From the NCBI RefSeq assembly GCF_028502605.1, contig NC_079233.1:4774001-4838000 (forward strand): a DNA stretch of 64,000 nucleotides, in the 5' to 3' direction. Below are positions 8,747 to 22,037 of the stretch, in pieces (the stretch's first letter is position 1; each line of letters opens with the position of its first letter). This DNA is from Trichoderma breve. Its lineage: Eukaryota; Ascomycota; Sordariomycetes; Hypocreales; Hypocreaceae. Under the pieces are notes generated by a model. The model saw nothing but the letters and a program-made list of their open reading frames with translations, made no database searches and was not told where the DNA came from. A program made the translations under genes and the position numbers.

Positions 8747-11700
8747 CGAACAGGTATTGAGTTTCAGAGCAGACAAGTGCAAACAAACAAATAAGCAGAA
8801 CTTGTTGAAGAGGGAGAAAGGGAGGGAGGGAAACCCAAGAATGAAATGGGAAGGGAAGTGTAAATCCCCTGGCAATAGAGGAGGGAAGCAGGATCCCTTT
8901 TAAGCTGGAAAGAGGCGGGCTGTGACTGAAGTGTGAGATAAACGGGGAATGTGGATGACGCTGTGTGGACAGGGGGGGAGAGACGCCACGATACCAGATT
9001 CCCCCAGCTAGAATGGACAGCTAGTGGACGTATTGCAGTGCCTGTACTAGCCTAATCACGGCCTAACCACCGGCTTTTGGCCACTAAGTTCCAATGACTG
9101 TTTGCGCCACTCGACACAACAATAGTTTACTCTAGGTAGCACCAACTCAAAGTTCTATGTGCTGCAGTGCCGCTTGTTGCCGGCATTGCTATTTACTACC
9201 AACACCAACAACTCTCGTCAGTGTCATCCAGCTTACCACCATCCTCAATCCTAACCGACGTGCTATGCTGTCACATATTAACACCAGGATCAATACCAGC
9301 AAAACGCGCCACACGGTCCCTATCTTGGTTTTTAAGCTTAGTGGGGAAGGCAAGGCGGTGGGCTGGCCAAGTTCCACAGCCGCGCCCAATCAGTGCCCGT
9401 TCTCCAGCGCTGGAGCTACATCATAGAAGACCCGCCGTCATGCGCTAACAGCAAACCAGCAGGCGTTGCGTGCAAGCATCAATGGACTGATGATACAATC
9501 AATACACGGCGCGCGTCTGCAATCGAAACAGTTACTCGATATGACGGCCATCCGCAGCCCCAATTGATGCTCCCATAGCGTCATGTTTGTGCGAGTACGA
9601 AGCTGCGGTAACACATCGGAGGGTATTGAAACAAAAACACATCTTGATTCCCTGCGCAACGAAGCCGATTCCCGAGACAGACCTGCCCGCGACAGGGGTT
9701 CAGACAAAGGCAGATACACCACCAAACATACCATCCACAAGCGCAAACACATTTGATAGATCATTATTCTGTACCAAGCATATACCTACATGTATTCTTT
9801 AGACATACACAAGGACAGACAAACTCTGCAAATTACCCCTATTCAAACCACCCAAAACAGTTCTAACTTTCCGAATCTTTTGGAATCTTCCAATCGCCAA
9901 GGCCTACGGTGCGACTACGAGCATATCCCATGTCAGCCCATCCCCACAAAGAGTCGTTCAAGCTTACTCGGCTCGAGTAGCACGAGTACAGTAGTATCAC
10001 AACACAGCTGACCCACGCGCCAGCAAACGGTTTCCCCCAAAGGGTCCTCTTCCAGTTCCCCCTGAATTAGAAGAAAAAATCAGTAGTATTGTACATACGT
10101 ATCCCCCTAGCAGGAGCCATAGTAGTACTCGTAGTTTGCTCAGCCCTTCAGACCTATCGTTCAAACAAGGTTACCTTACGCGTCAGTCCCGGGAAATAAA
10201 TCTCCGTCCATCCCACCCTCACCCTCGCACTCCAAAAGAATAATGCGAAATCGCCGCCTCGGAACATACCTACAACACGTCCGTCCCCCCAAAGCGGGCA
10301 ATTCCATGCGAGCCACAACAAAACACGTGCCCGCCGGCAATAAAACCGCCCCTGTCATGTTCACCTTACTCCCGCTAACGTAGTTTCACCAGCTTCGCCA
10401 CAACCCTCATCGCACATATCCTCCAATCAGCTTCAGCCTTGGCGCAGCTTCAGCCACAACTCATCCGTCATGATTCCCCCAAACTCTGCAAGATGAATTA
10501 TGACGTTTATCGCTTTTAGGCCTCCCGTCCCTCGGTGAATCTGAAATCGCCGTTTCCTTTCACTTATTCAGATCTTTAATTTTCATAGGGTCCCGATGAC
10601 GTTATCTTGATAAGACGCAAAAACACAAAATACTGTGAAACAAAATGGCGAGGGCTGATGATCTCATTCAATGCGGAATGCATGCAGTCTCATTCTCGGT
10701 GAGTGTAGTTGTGAAACAGAGGACTCGGCATCTCTGATCCGTCGAATGCATTCATTACGCAGATAATGTATACCTGTATATATATAGCAAAAAGTCAGAC
10801 ATGTATTAAACAAGATATACAGTGGTGCAAAAACCAAAGATAGTATTACAATCACGTAAAATGCATCACAAGCAACTCCAGCCAATAGAACAAAACATGG
10901 AGAATGGAGAATCTATAAAACGCCATGTCTTACAAAACGGCCATCACGTGGGCAAGGTAGGCAGTAGAACAAGCAAGCAAAAACTTCATCTCGCGCACGA
11001 AAAAAAAAATTCCTCATATTCTTTCACACACACTCTCTCTCTCTCAGCTCCCTTCGCAAAATAAAAAAAAACACATCTCTTTCCACCTAAATGCGCACGC
11101 AGCCTTGTCATAAATGGACTCCGCTCAATGTCCTGCCAAAATGCCCAACACAAAAGAAAAAGAAAAACTGAAACAGAAAAAAGATACAAATACACAACAC
11201 TTCAGGTATACCGAACAACAATCTCAACACACTGGATCAGCTTTCTACCAGTTTTGAAAGAGAAAATAAGAAAAGGAGAAAAAATAATGTACCCCGGTCT
11301 TTCTGATACCACATCACGAAATCCCACTCCCAGATCTAGTCGAGGCGTCTGTGTGTATTTGCTTCATAACAGCCACCACATGAGCGCAATATACGATTTG
11401 CAAGATCATGCTAGACGAAATACAATACAAAGGAAAGTCGAGAAAAGAAAACAAGAAAAAGAAAATTTTGCCAAATAAAGGCATGCCATGGCTCCCACAT
11501 CCAGCGCAGCAGTAGTAGGCCGTAAAAGGGCGGAAACTACTTTGACCAGTGTTGATAAAACGGGAGTTATTAAATAGGCTGAATGATATCTGCTTTGCTT
11601 TGCGCGCTTTGATGATTACAACTTGATGTTGGCAAAATACGGCGATGCCTCCTGTATGGAAATGAAAAATAAGATAATAGCAAGGCCACCAAATCGTGCC

Positions 11701-11814
11701 CTGTCGAATCCATGGAGCCGGAGCTACCAGAGAGTGCCGAGCTATCGAACCATCTGGTTTGCTCCGGCGCGAATTCGTAAATTCTTTTTGCCCTTTTGTT
11801 TCTCAGGCCATCCG
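8747..11814. other. gap between exchanger and KIN4
   Basis: This 3.1-kb stretch separates the 5' end of the exchanger gene from the 3' end of KIN4, both on the minus strand. It should hold the exchanger promoter and the KIN4 3' UTR. It includes A-rich and CT-rich tracts around 11,000-11,070. All frames are short and read as non-coding; no RNA gene was recognised. Confidence 0.5.
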
Positions 11815-14800
11815 TTATCGCTCATCTCCGCCTCGGGCTTTGCCTCGTCTCCTGAAAAAGTCCATGACACGCTTAGCAGCTCCGCTACTTCCCTCGTGGC
11901 CACGATAGTCTCCCTGATCGTAGGCATCCGTGAATCGCTTATGGCTCTTTTGCAGCACTCCTCTGCCAGTACCAATTGCTCGCCCGTCAAAGCCTTCGGA
12001 CTGAGTGTATCCGTACTGGTACGGTCCCTGCCGAGCTCCCCCGGGAGGTTGGCGCATGTCGACCGAAGTCTCGGAAGAACTGTTGAGATGCGTACCCTGT
12101 TGCAGATATTGGGGAATCGCATTTGGTCGCCTGTCCGCAGGGGCTAGGTTGTGATTCTGGCTCTGGATAGGCGGAGTAGACACAGCCGCATCCAGAGGCT
12201 GGCCATCGTAGGCGTTGTCGAAGAAAGGTGTGCTGCCTCCGTGGGATGTGACGATTCGTCCTAGGTCAGCAGTGCGAGGGTTTTGAATGGGCAAGTCTTG
12301 CTCGGAAGGATGGGCGCTTCCATAATCCTTAGAAGCACCAAGAGACTTGAGAGAGAAGGAGGCGGGAAGAAGCGAGAAGCGTCGGCGCTCCTTTTTATCG
12401 ATGGAATCCTGGGAGCCGTTGATGCTGCCGCTCGCTTTCTTTCCAAGGCCAAGAGTAAAGGAACGACGAGATGCCTTGGAATCGATCGAAGGTCGCGAGC
12501 GAGGCTCCTCTCCCGCAGCCATGCCCGAATTGGCCATGCTGATGGGGGGATACTTCTTGGCCTTTTCGTTGGGCTGCTCCGTCTTCTTTCCCTTGCGCCC
12601 AAACATTGATCCGCTGCGGCCCAAAAGCTTGGAGCCGATTTCTCCTATCGTGTTGGATCTCTTGTGTCCCTTTCCATCACTGCTCTTAGGCTCATGAAAG
12701 CCTGACATCCGCGCAAACTTGGGTGGAACGTTGGTGCTCGTTCGCCCTAGGGTATCATCCTCATTCGCATTGGAAGGCTGCTGAATACGGCCTTGGACGT
12801 TGGTGTCTGCGATGGTAGGAGGGACAGGTTGACCATAGTTGCCTCCAGACTGTAAGCCAAGAGAAGTGGCAGACTGCATAGAGTTGCCAGTACGGGGACG
12901 AGCGGTCGCCACGGGGACACCAATGGCATAATTGTTGTCGGTAGCCGCACGAACGTCCCGCACGGGGCGTGTTGGCTGAGGAATTCCGCTTGTCTGCGCC
13001 GTAGCTGGCCCTCTCTTTGACTGTGGTCGTCTGTCGTCCAGCGACAAATCTTCTGTCTCGTGGTGGTGTCGAGAAGTTGGCCGAACCTGATGCCTGGACA
13101 TTTCCTCGGAGCCACCACGTTGCGTCTGAGTGACGGGCGCAACGTATTCGACCTGGACGGTACGGCGCTTGGCGTCCTTGGAAGTGCGCTGAGTGGTTTC
13201 GGGAGGGGAGTCGATCTTGCCGTGTGTCTTTGCCAGACCACCAACGACAGCGGACTGGGGAGACTTTTGCTTTGGCGCTTCGCGAACAGAGGCGCTCCTC
13301 GTAACCATGGGAGCCTCGGCATAGTCTGAGCCTGTGGCGCTGACGCTTTGGACTTCGGATGGCGAAGTGGTTGAGCTTGTGATGAACTCGACAACGTGAG
13401 CATACTCGCTCAGCCAGCTGTGGCGGGCCACCTCGAACAAATCAGCTCGCTTTCTCGGGTTCGGTACGAGAATTCGCCTCAGGAGATCTCGAGCATGAGG
13501 TGTAACGTATTCGGGGAATGTCAGTGGTGTCGAGACAATGTACTTGTACAGAAGGTTGATATTATCGCCTTCTGGGTTAGCAGGATCGTCGTCGAAGGGT
13601 AGATAGCCAGCAAGCATGGCATACTATTTGTTCAGACTCATTAGCGACCTGAGACGGAAGAAAAAATTGTATAAGAAATTGAGACTTTGACACTTACCAA
13701 AATGACGCCGCAGCTCCACACATCAACTTTTCTTCCAGTATACAGCGAATCGCTCACCACAAGCTCGGGCGCAGCATAGCAGGGGCTTCCACAGCTCGTC
13801 TGCATCAAATCGCCCTTGCGCATACCGTTGGGCTTCACCTTGTCGATACCCAGCCTCTTGACGTATTCACGGTCCGACAGATTAAGCTCTTCCTCCTCAG
13901 TCAACTCATCGTGGGGGTCAAATGTGTTGGCAAAGCCAAAGTCGGTGATGATGATGTTTCGGTTGCGATCCAGGAGCAAGTTTTCCAGCTTGAGGTCACG
14001 ATGGACAATGCCCTTCTTGTGGAGGTAGCCGACTCCGGAGACCAGCTGGGAGAAGAGACGGCGCGCTGAGTTGTCTTTCAAATAACGATGATTCAAGATG
14101 TAATCAAAGAGCTCGCCTCCAGATGCATACTCGAGAATAATGCCAATGTATCTATCGGTTTCAACCATGTCTATCAATCGCACAATGTTGGGGTGGTGAA
14201 TGCCGCGGAGAATGGTGACTTCGCGCTTAATCTTGGCCAACCGCGACGGGTTATGGCCAACGGTATCTCGTTTAATAAGTTTGATGGCAACCTGTATATA
14301 TCGTTAGCATTGCCCAGCTTCACAAAGATGCCCTTGCCAGGTACTGCAGATGACGAAAGCAAGCAAAACTCACCTGCACGTTGCTATCCTGCTTCCATCC
14401 CAGCTTTACTTTGCCAAACTCTCCCTCACCAATGGTATTTCCCAGAATAAAGTCGCCAAACTTGGTGGTTGCCTTGTTGTTGCGACTATGGTCGTGTCGG
14501 CTTCGGCCACCTCGTCGCTCCTCGGAGCCTGCATTCATGGATACAACGGGGGGAGGTGCCGCTGGATCGTCGTCGTGGTGGGATGAGTTGTGGTAGGCGG
14601 CGCTTCGGCCGTTTGCCTCTTCGCCGTTGGAAATGACCCGGTTTAGGCTTTCGCTGGCCTCACGCGAGGGCTTGGAGTTTGTTGCTGTCTGATGAGTGCG
14701 GATGGGGATGGGGATGGAAGAATGAGCTTCGGCGGCATGGCTCGCCCGAGTGCTGGTGGGCTGGGCTGAGGCCGAATCCTGCGGCATGTGGTAACTCTGA

Positions 14801-15246
14801 GCCCTCTTGCTCCTGGCCTGGTCGGCGGCGCCGTTTGTGTCACCGCGAGAGGCGATCCGCGAGCCATCGGGCTGGGCACGGCGCGGTGAATTGTTCATCT
14901 TGTCGCTCGAGTGGGCGGGATTGTTGGACGAGGTTCGTGGAGGGGCGACGGGCGCAGTCGACAGGCGGTCAGCCCTCGAGTGCTGGTCGGCCGCACGAGT
15001 CGCGCTGGTGGGAATGCGGGAGTTTACTGGAGCGCTGGTGTCGGATGCAACGGCGGCGCCTGGGCCGCTGGACTTGCGAGAGGGAGGACGCCTTGACGAT
15101 GGTGGTGTTGATGCGCTCTGGGCATTGTGGATTTCCCGATTGGGGGAAGAGTGCGTCTGCGTGTACTGGCGGTTGGAGGTTGGCAGAGAAGACGACAACG
15201 CGGTTGGCTGGTGAGGAGGGGCCGTTTGGAGAGCAGCCGACGACAT
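11815..15246 (-). CDS. KIN4: KIN4/FRK1-family serine/threonine kinase
   Basis: Three exons: 15246-14374, 14291-13698 and 13623-11815, giving 1091 residues with phase-0 introns (GTGAGT and GTAAGT donors). A Ser/Pro-rich 260-residue head precedes the kinase domain: GEGEFG loop 273-278, VAIK lysine 295, helix-C Glu 315, HRDLKLEN 388-395, DFG 408-410, and LMQTSCGSPCYAAPELV with T456 as the likely activating threonine. About 30 extra residues (LTEEEELNLSDREYVKRLG and following) are inserted between DFG and T456. The kinase end (LLRRILVPNPRKR) and the extreme C-terminus (KRVMDFFRRR) match yeast Kin4, the spindle-position-checkpoint kinase that is activated by Elm1 on the matching Thr and restrains mitotic exit through Bfa1. 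In hyphal fungi a septation or nuclear-division role is expected but not shown by the sequence. All catalytic residues are present. Confidence 0.93.
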
Positions 15247-18200
15247 CCTTCCGCGTTGCTACGCGTGATGGCCGGCCCACTAGGGGTCAGTTTGACGGAT
15301 CGCTGCGGAGACGGCGAAAGCAGTTGCTTCGTTGTGAGGCCGTTGTCGATGTGTTTTGTTTTTGAATCCGAGATACGGGCAGCGGATGAAAATGAAGCCC
15401 GTGTATGAACGATTGGAGATGGCCCGATGTACAATCTTGAACTCGCTCGTCAGTAAAACAAAGAAGAAAAAGGATGGTCCAGCGGCATGCAACCTTGCAA
15501 GAGCACGCAGCGGACGCTTGAGCCTCAGCAGCAGTAGCGGCTGGATGGTGTTGAATTAGAGAGGAGGATCGGAGAGTGAAAACGGGTCAAGAGCCAGACG
15601 GCGGCTACTAATCCGCGAGGTGCCGTGCTAGAGAAAAATAAGGGCGGGCCAAAGAAATTGAGGACGAACAAAGGCGAAAGAGGCGCGTGTTGTAAGCGTG
15701 AGGAGCGCCAAACGAAGCAATTGCAATGGGCACTAATATTTCATGGCCGGTTTCGACGACGGCGAAGACGAACTTGAGGGTTTCTTTTTTCCTTCTTTCT
15801 GGCGGTTGTTTCACAGACGAACGTCGTGGTCCAGCAGATGGCAGAAAAGCGAGTCCCCTGAGTGGGCAGGCCGTTCGGACGCGCGCAGGGCCAAGGGGGC
15901 AGCTGACAGGGTTGTGCAGAGTAGTGTAGCAGTAGGGCAGGATGAGCTCGGATTGGGTGCCTGTTTGGTCCTTGAATGTCCCCGTCTGTGGCCCCGATGG
16001 ATGGAGCTGGGAGAGATTTGAACAAGGCGAAGATGTTTTGGAGTTGTTGAGCAGTGCCGTACGAGTACAGTGCTGTAGCTTTTAGCGATTGAATTGAGGG
16101 CCGGGCTGAGCTGAGCTGAGCTGACTGGACCTAGCTGATCAATCTGACGAGGTTTCGTTGCCACTGGCAGCTACCAGTTTGAAGCGCCTGTGCTTGGAGA
16201 GTTTTAGAGGTACAGGTACGGCTTCAGTTCAAATGCTCATGTCAATCTGATATGATGTCAATAGTACCGAGATGAGACAGGCATTACAAAGAGCAGTCAA
16301 GGCAATATCAATCCCATTGAACCATATAACTCTGGGTAATTTGGAAATCAATCCATCCAAACCGCGAAAGTAAACAAACCTATAAAGGTACCTAAACAAA
16401 GACTACAGCACGCACGTACACACCCTCAACGAGCACAGCCAATCTTGCGGTTGTGCCACAAAAGTAAGACCACCCACGCGCACTGGACTTAATATTATTT
16501 ACAGGTACAACACTGCGCTGCGCTTCAAGGCCGCACAAGGAGATTGGAGGCGGCTCAGCAAAGGGCGGCCGAAGTTTAGAGCTGTCAAACCCGCGAAAGT
16601 GGATGGCCAAGGGCTCAAGGACCAGCTTCGCGAAATTGATAGCGCAGCACGAGATTGAGACGTGGGCCTTTGTTCCGTCTTGCCTGTACCTGTACCCGTA
16701 CCCGTACCCGGTACATCTGAGCGAGCAGGTCAATGCCCCCGTCCTCGTCCTCGGTGTCCTCTGCTCTACGCCTTTACTCGTACATCCAGCCAGTCCGTCT
16801 CGAGTGAACCGCAACAATCGTGGTCGAGATACCTGTTGCCGCACATGTCTTGCCGCGACGGTCGAGGTATCTGGCCCAGCCGAAACGCGCTAGGTAGATT
16901 TCAGGGGGGCCCACGTCGTTCCTGCATGCATGTACTAGTACATATTACAAGCAGCATGCATGATTGACTGGCTGGGCGGGAGCGTCACGATGCGGATGCT
17001 GAGATGGAACCTCGCCCAAATTAGCTCTCACGCAGCAGCAGCGAACCCTGCCGGCATTGAAGGGGAGAGTGGAAAAAAGGGAAGGCTGGGTCGCTGTAAC
17101 GGTATTGTTTTTACGTATCTAGGTGAGCTGGTTTGTTTGGTAATGGAAGGGACAAAGAAAGTATCAATGCTGGTGAGGCAAATAACAACAACAAAGCACT
17201 TCATCTCTTTGTTTTCTTTGTTTACTTTGATGCAAGAAGCAAGCAAGCCACCTACACAACTTCTCTAGCATCAATTGAGAACTGATAGACACAACGGACA
17301 GACCCTGTTTCGCCCCCCTCATAGTCAGCATTGCCAAACCACGACATCATCATCGTCACCACTACGAGTATTACCTGCTCTTCCCGTCCGTCCCTTGCTT
17401 ACTACTTACCACTAGACCTAGGTAATAGCACTTGTACGAGTACTGTACGAGTACGGGCTCCCTAGACAAGGCTGGCTGGATAATATGGATTTCCATTATA
17501 TTTTCCTTCGGTGACGCCGCAAACCACCTCAACCGGTTGGCCTCGATGCAAGGGGCCCCCCCGTAGCGCAGCCGTGGGATCCATGCAGCCCTTTTCCCGC
17601 ATAGTCCTCGTAACATATCTCATACATATTGCTTGCACATGCACGACTACAGTAACAAACAAACAAACAGAAATAAACAAAGGTGAAATGTCGCTTGCAC
17701 TTGTCATTGAGCATCAAAGAGATGAAAGGAGCCAAAAATATGGGCGAACCCTTAACCCGCGCTTGTACTGTAATATTACTCCCGTCGCAACACGCTCATA
17801 TATCGTACAGAGACGGAGACGGGAAGCTTGAATCGCGTTGTTCCCTCTCCCTCGCTTCCTTTCGCAACCCCGGCAAAAGCCTGCTGGGAGTAAAATGCGG
17901 GCGGCTAGTATGAAGCACTACCAATCTCGATCCCGGCTGTGAGATTGCGATGCTGCGCGCTTTTGACCCCATGCCGAAATCATAGTCTTGCACCAATCTC
18001 GCCACGCAAAATCATATGATTTGCTTTTTTATTTATTTTCCCGCCCGAGGCGGTGGTTGACCTGCGGCCGATTTTGGTGAATTCGGTCTATCGGGTTTTA
18101 AATACGCATCAATTCGATTTCCCAATTGTATGAGCATTGATAGATGGCCTGTCTACTAGGTAGTTAAGATGAACCATTATTATACTCGAGTAGCAGCCAC

Positions 18201-19649
18201 CGGTAATTCCAAAAAGGTTCATTCGCAAAAAAAGACAGACACTAACACGCAGCACATGCTCAATATCGGCTCACCATCACAAACCACGAACAAGAAAGGA
18301 AACATGATAAACCTTACTCTGTTTCAACCAGCCAAGTCCGGCCCAAATACTAACACCAACAGAGAACCCTGACCCATCTCGTGTGACTTGCATCATTATC
18401 CAATTAGTCCAATCCCCCATCAATTACGCTTTCTGTACCTGCATGACCGATGCTACCCTGTTGGTTTTTTGTCTGGTGTTTTACATGTGGCTACCCTATC
18501 CTATTAATTCAACCCCAAGCATGAAAGCATTGAAACCTTATTCCTTTCGGCCACACCTTTCACCTACTCGATCTGTCCAAGCTGGGACACCCAGAATGAA
18601 CTATTATTATCATTTTGATCAATTTGCCCTTCCAGTCTCGGACCACAACATACGAGAGCCAAATGTCCCGCTTTGCCCCCTTTGCGAGGACGCACCCGAG
18701 ACAACACCTCACCCGTCGTGAAACCTCGGTGCCACATCCCCAATTTCCACATGCGCGTATACCTTCTTTTCTCCCTCTCTCGTAAAACAATGTTTCGCTG
18801 TAATAATGCGCATGAAACACGCACACACACTTTTCTTCCGTGCTTCTTTTTCTCCTGTTCGATGCAACGCTAACAAAAGTACTTGGGCTGCACATAAAAA
18901 CAACCTGTCTGCCGCTTGTAGATCCACCGCATTATTTGTGGCGCGCTCTCTCGTTCAATCGCATTGAGGCCGGAAATGAGCGACTTGGCTTGGTCGAGTT
19001 AAAATAGCTTCATCTTAACCCGCAGTGGCCCATCTTTCGCTCGCAATGTATTACAATAGAGACCGAATGCAAAAAGGCGCCAGTTCGGTGAGCTAGAGGC
19101 ATTAGCAAATAACTATGACGACTACGGCGCAGGTCGGTCACGGTGAGCGGTAGCACGCATGCATTTACGATTTCCACAGCTGGCATGGTGGATAACCCAT
19201 GATATTAAATCTTCGATTAGCATCTGTGCATCCAAATGAGATCGCCTGGCTAGATACTAGATACCCGTCCATCTATTTAGCGCGCCAAGTTTGCCCAGCT
19301 TGCCATCTAACTGGTGTCTTGCATGGAAAACCTTTGGCTCTATCAAGGGCGTTCGCGCCCAATCAGGACATTGTCAGATCCTTGGTCTATTCCCGATGGA
19401 GACAATAACAATGATTTTGTGTTCCTTCCAAGGGAGGTTTCCTCCGTGGTGTCTTGGATTCCTTCCGGTACGGTCATGGAGGCGCCCAGGGGTGAACAGA
19501 TGGTCGGCAGCGAGAGCGTTGCATCCCGTTCCTGAGCCACACTAGCCAACGACATCTCTGCATGTCATTGTGTAAAAATCCACTGGCAACCACATCTGTC
19601 ATCTTTGTTTTATCCTATTTGTAAATTTTACTCCACTTCCCGAGGAGAT
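15247..19649. other. gap upstream of KIN4 and downstream of GWT1
   Basis: A 4.4-kb gap containing the KIN4 promoter (right of 15,246) and the GWT1 3' flank. An ACGCGT lies at 15,261. A run of TACGAGTAC-type motifs is clustered at 17,429-17,455. Open frames on both strands are short, of mixed composition and without family character. No RNA gene was recognised. Confidence 0.5.
15261..15266. promoter_or_regulatory. ACGCGT (MCB-like) site next to KIN4 start
   Basis: The palindrome ACGCGT lies 15 bp upstream of the KIN4 start codon. This is the core bound by the MBF (Mbp1/Swi6) cell-cycle factor in fungi. One six-base site can easily occur by chance, and its position is closer to the start than most such sites. 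Confidence 0.25.
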
Positions 19650-21201
19650 TTATAGCTTGATCGATATGTCGTAGATATCTAGTAGTACCGCAACACCTGT
19701 GACGGTTGCCGTGTAAGCCAAGAGAACTCCCATTGCCACAACCGGTGTCGCATCCAATGTTGGGATTGTCATATTGACCAGACCCGTCAGCAAGTTGGCA
19801 ATGAGAAAAACTGCCAGGCCGTTGCGATTATACGCCTTCAACACAAAGCTCGTGGACGCTTCATACGCCTCCTTCTCGGATCGAGCGTCCGCGGCGTTGT
19901 AGAATGCGGGGAAGAAGATGGTATCAATGACACAAAAGGCTAGGATTTGCCAGCAGTTGAACGCCGCCACCCAGAGAACATAGGGTAGGTTGGCCAGCCG
20001 GCGCGAGACGGTCAAACCAAGCCCATAGTTGTAGCTGGTAACAATGGTGTACAGCACGGTCCAGATACCGGCCCAGACCGCTATCGTCATGAGAAGAGTA
20101 TTCCTCTGCATGCCCGCGGTCGAATTGCTGCTTGATGTAATGTTCCGGGGGATGATGAATTTGCCGAGATCTTGCCCGGCAAGAAAGATGGCAAGATAGC
20201 CGATGAAGCTAAAGATACCTTCCCGGTTCATGGAGATGAGATCGACTCTTGGAGCTGTAAGAACAAATCCTTTGAGAGCCGTATTCTCAAGCAGAGCTTG
20301 GTATGTTCCCACAAGAAGCAGAGCGAGTGCGGCGTGCGAGGGAATAATATCAAAGATGGCCTGGAAGATGGCCACAAATGGGGGAAGGAACCCAAGGGTG
20401 AAGAAAAAGTTCCAATGGACACCATATTCAGAGACATGCTCGGCATACTCGAGCCCTTTGACGCTGAGAAGGCGAATGAAGCCGAGAACCAGGAGTGGGA
20501 TGGAATGACGTATCGACTGCAGTAGGCGAGTGCCCAGCGGGACTCGGCGACCCGAGGCTCGTTCTTTGAGAACCGGACGAGCTGCAACAATGCCGGCGGA
20601 GAAGACAAACGAACCAACGCCCATATCCATGAGGGACGTGCCCCAGGTTTCCACCTTGGCAAACCGCCGTGGGAAGAGCCGGAAATCCACGGCAAGAATG
20701 GCAACGACGGTGGTGATCATCATGTAGCCGCGATAAGTAGTGAGAAAGGGCTTGATGCTAAGAGCCGGAAGAGGCCCTGCGGCAACCTTGGACTGGGCAT
20801 TTGGCGGAAGCCTGGGTTTCTTCTTTGAGCCCCCGGTGGATGAAGGCAGAAGCCATATCAAAAAGGCCGGCGCCAGCAGAAGCAGATTCAACAAGACTGG
20901 CGAGTCAGAATAGAGGGTAGTGGCCAGCAGGAAAGTGCCGACGGTGAGGGAGAAGTCGACGACAAATCCAAGGACTGAGTACGGCTTGAAGAATGACTGC
21001 CGGGCCTGGAGTACAGACCACAGAAGAACGGCTGCCTGGGTGTCCGGGTTAGCATCTATAGAGAGTTCCGAATAATTGGAATGAAATCCAGAAACTCACG
21101 GGCGCGACGAGAGTCACATAGCCGATCTCCGAGACGGAGCCTCCCGTCAAATTGGACACGAAGTCTTCTTTGCGCTGCTTGTAGCTCCCCGCATTAGACA
21201 T
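19650..21201 (-). CDS. GWT1: GPI-anchored wall transfer protein 1 (inositol acyltransferase)
   Basis: Two exons: 21201-21100 (34 codons, [20 protein letters not shown] start) and 21035-19650, joined in phase 0 across a 64-bp GTGAGT...CAG intron, giving 495 residues. Yeast Gwt1 has 490. The protein is hydrophobic almost throughout, with about a dozen membrane spans. It carries family landmarks: [12 protein letters not shown] at the N-terminus, RGYMMI followed by [20 protein letters not shown], a GVGSFVF motif, [33 protein letters not shown] and [13 protein letters not shown] near the end. Gwt1 (PIG-W) acylates the inositol ring of GlcN-PI in the endoplasmic reticulum, an early step in GPI-anchor synthesis, and is the target of the antifungal manogepix. 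It shares its upstream region with the plus-strand gene starting at 22,038. Confidence 0.95.
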
Positions 21202-22037
21202 TATGGCGTATTTTGTTTTTGCTTTTTTGGCTTTTGGAATAAACGGCCTATCGCATGATAGCTGAATGACGATGAAACGAAAAGCAAAACGGAGATCTCC
21301 AAGCAGCCCGAGCGTTTGACTCTATTTCTTTGATGGCTTTTTGGTGCGCTGTCAAGCTGGCCGTTGGTGTAAGCCAATCAGTTCGCGCTTCGTGGACAGT
21401 TGGCACCCATAATGGGCCATCACGTGCGCGACATCATCAGTCATCCTATCAAAGGCCGGCCATATGAATGACGATGCTTCTTTCGACAAACCAACAATGA
21501 GACGCTATGAAACAAAAACAACAATTAGAAAAGACAAAATGTTGAGTTGAAAACTTTTTTCATGCTCTAGAACTCATCAAAGGAATGGCATTGTTTCTCT
21601 TTTCTTTGTTCTCCTTGGTGGCATAGCGCAGTGACTTTACATGTTAACCGTGCGTCTTTTGTCACAAGGCAGCGACATGCCCATCAACCAACGATGGACT
21701 CAAAGCTCAACCGCCACGTCAGTTCTTTGAGCCTTTGTGATGTGTAGATGTAGAAGAAAAAGAAAAGAAAACAACAGAATCCGTGCATCAAAGGGAATGC
21801 GGGCTTAGCATTGCCGTTGGTTTAAACGTGGCGTAATTAAAACAAATCGCGTTGTTGGCATCGTCAAAGCCTGATGATACCTGATGAACAATCAGTAAAA
21901 GGGGCTGGGCCATTGTGATATAACTAGAAAGATATCCCGAAATATTACTAGCATTGTGGTCTATAATTCATTTCTATTTCTGGGTTTATACATTCAGCAC
22001 AGATTTGTTCAACGCTGAAACACTACTCTCCTTCATC
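21202..22037. promoter_or_regulatory. divergent promoter of GWT1 and the BTB-like gene
   Basis: The start codons of GWT1 (minus) and the gene at 22,038 (plus) are 836 bp apart with nothing between them. The interval contains a CCAAT box at 21,374-21,378, an E-box CACGTG at 21,421-21,426 and a TGATATAAC element at about 21,917. Both genes may share factors bound here; co-regulation is inferred from layout only. Confidence 0.5.
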
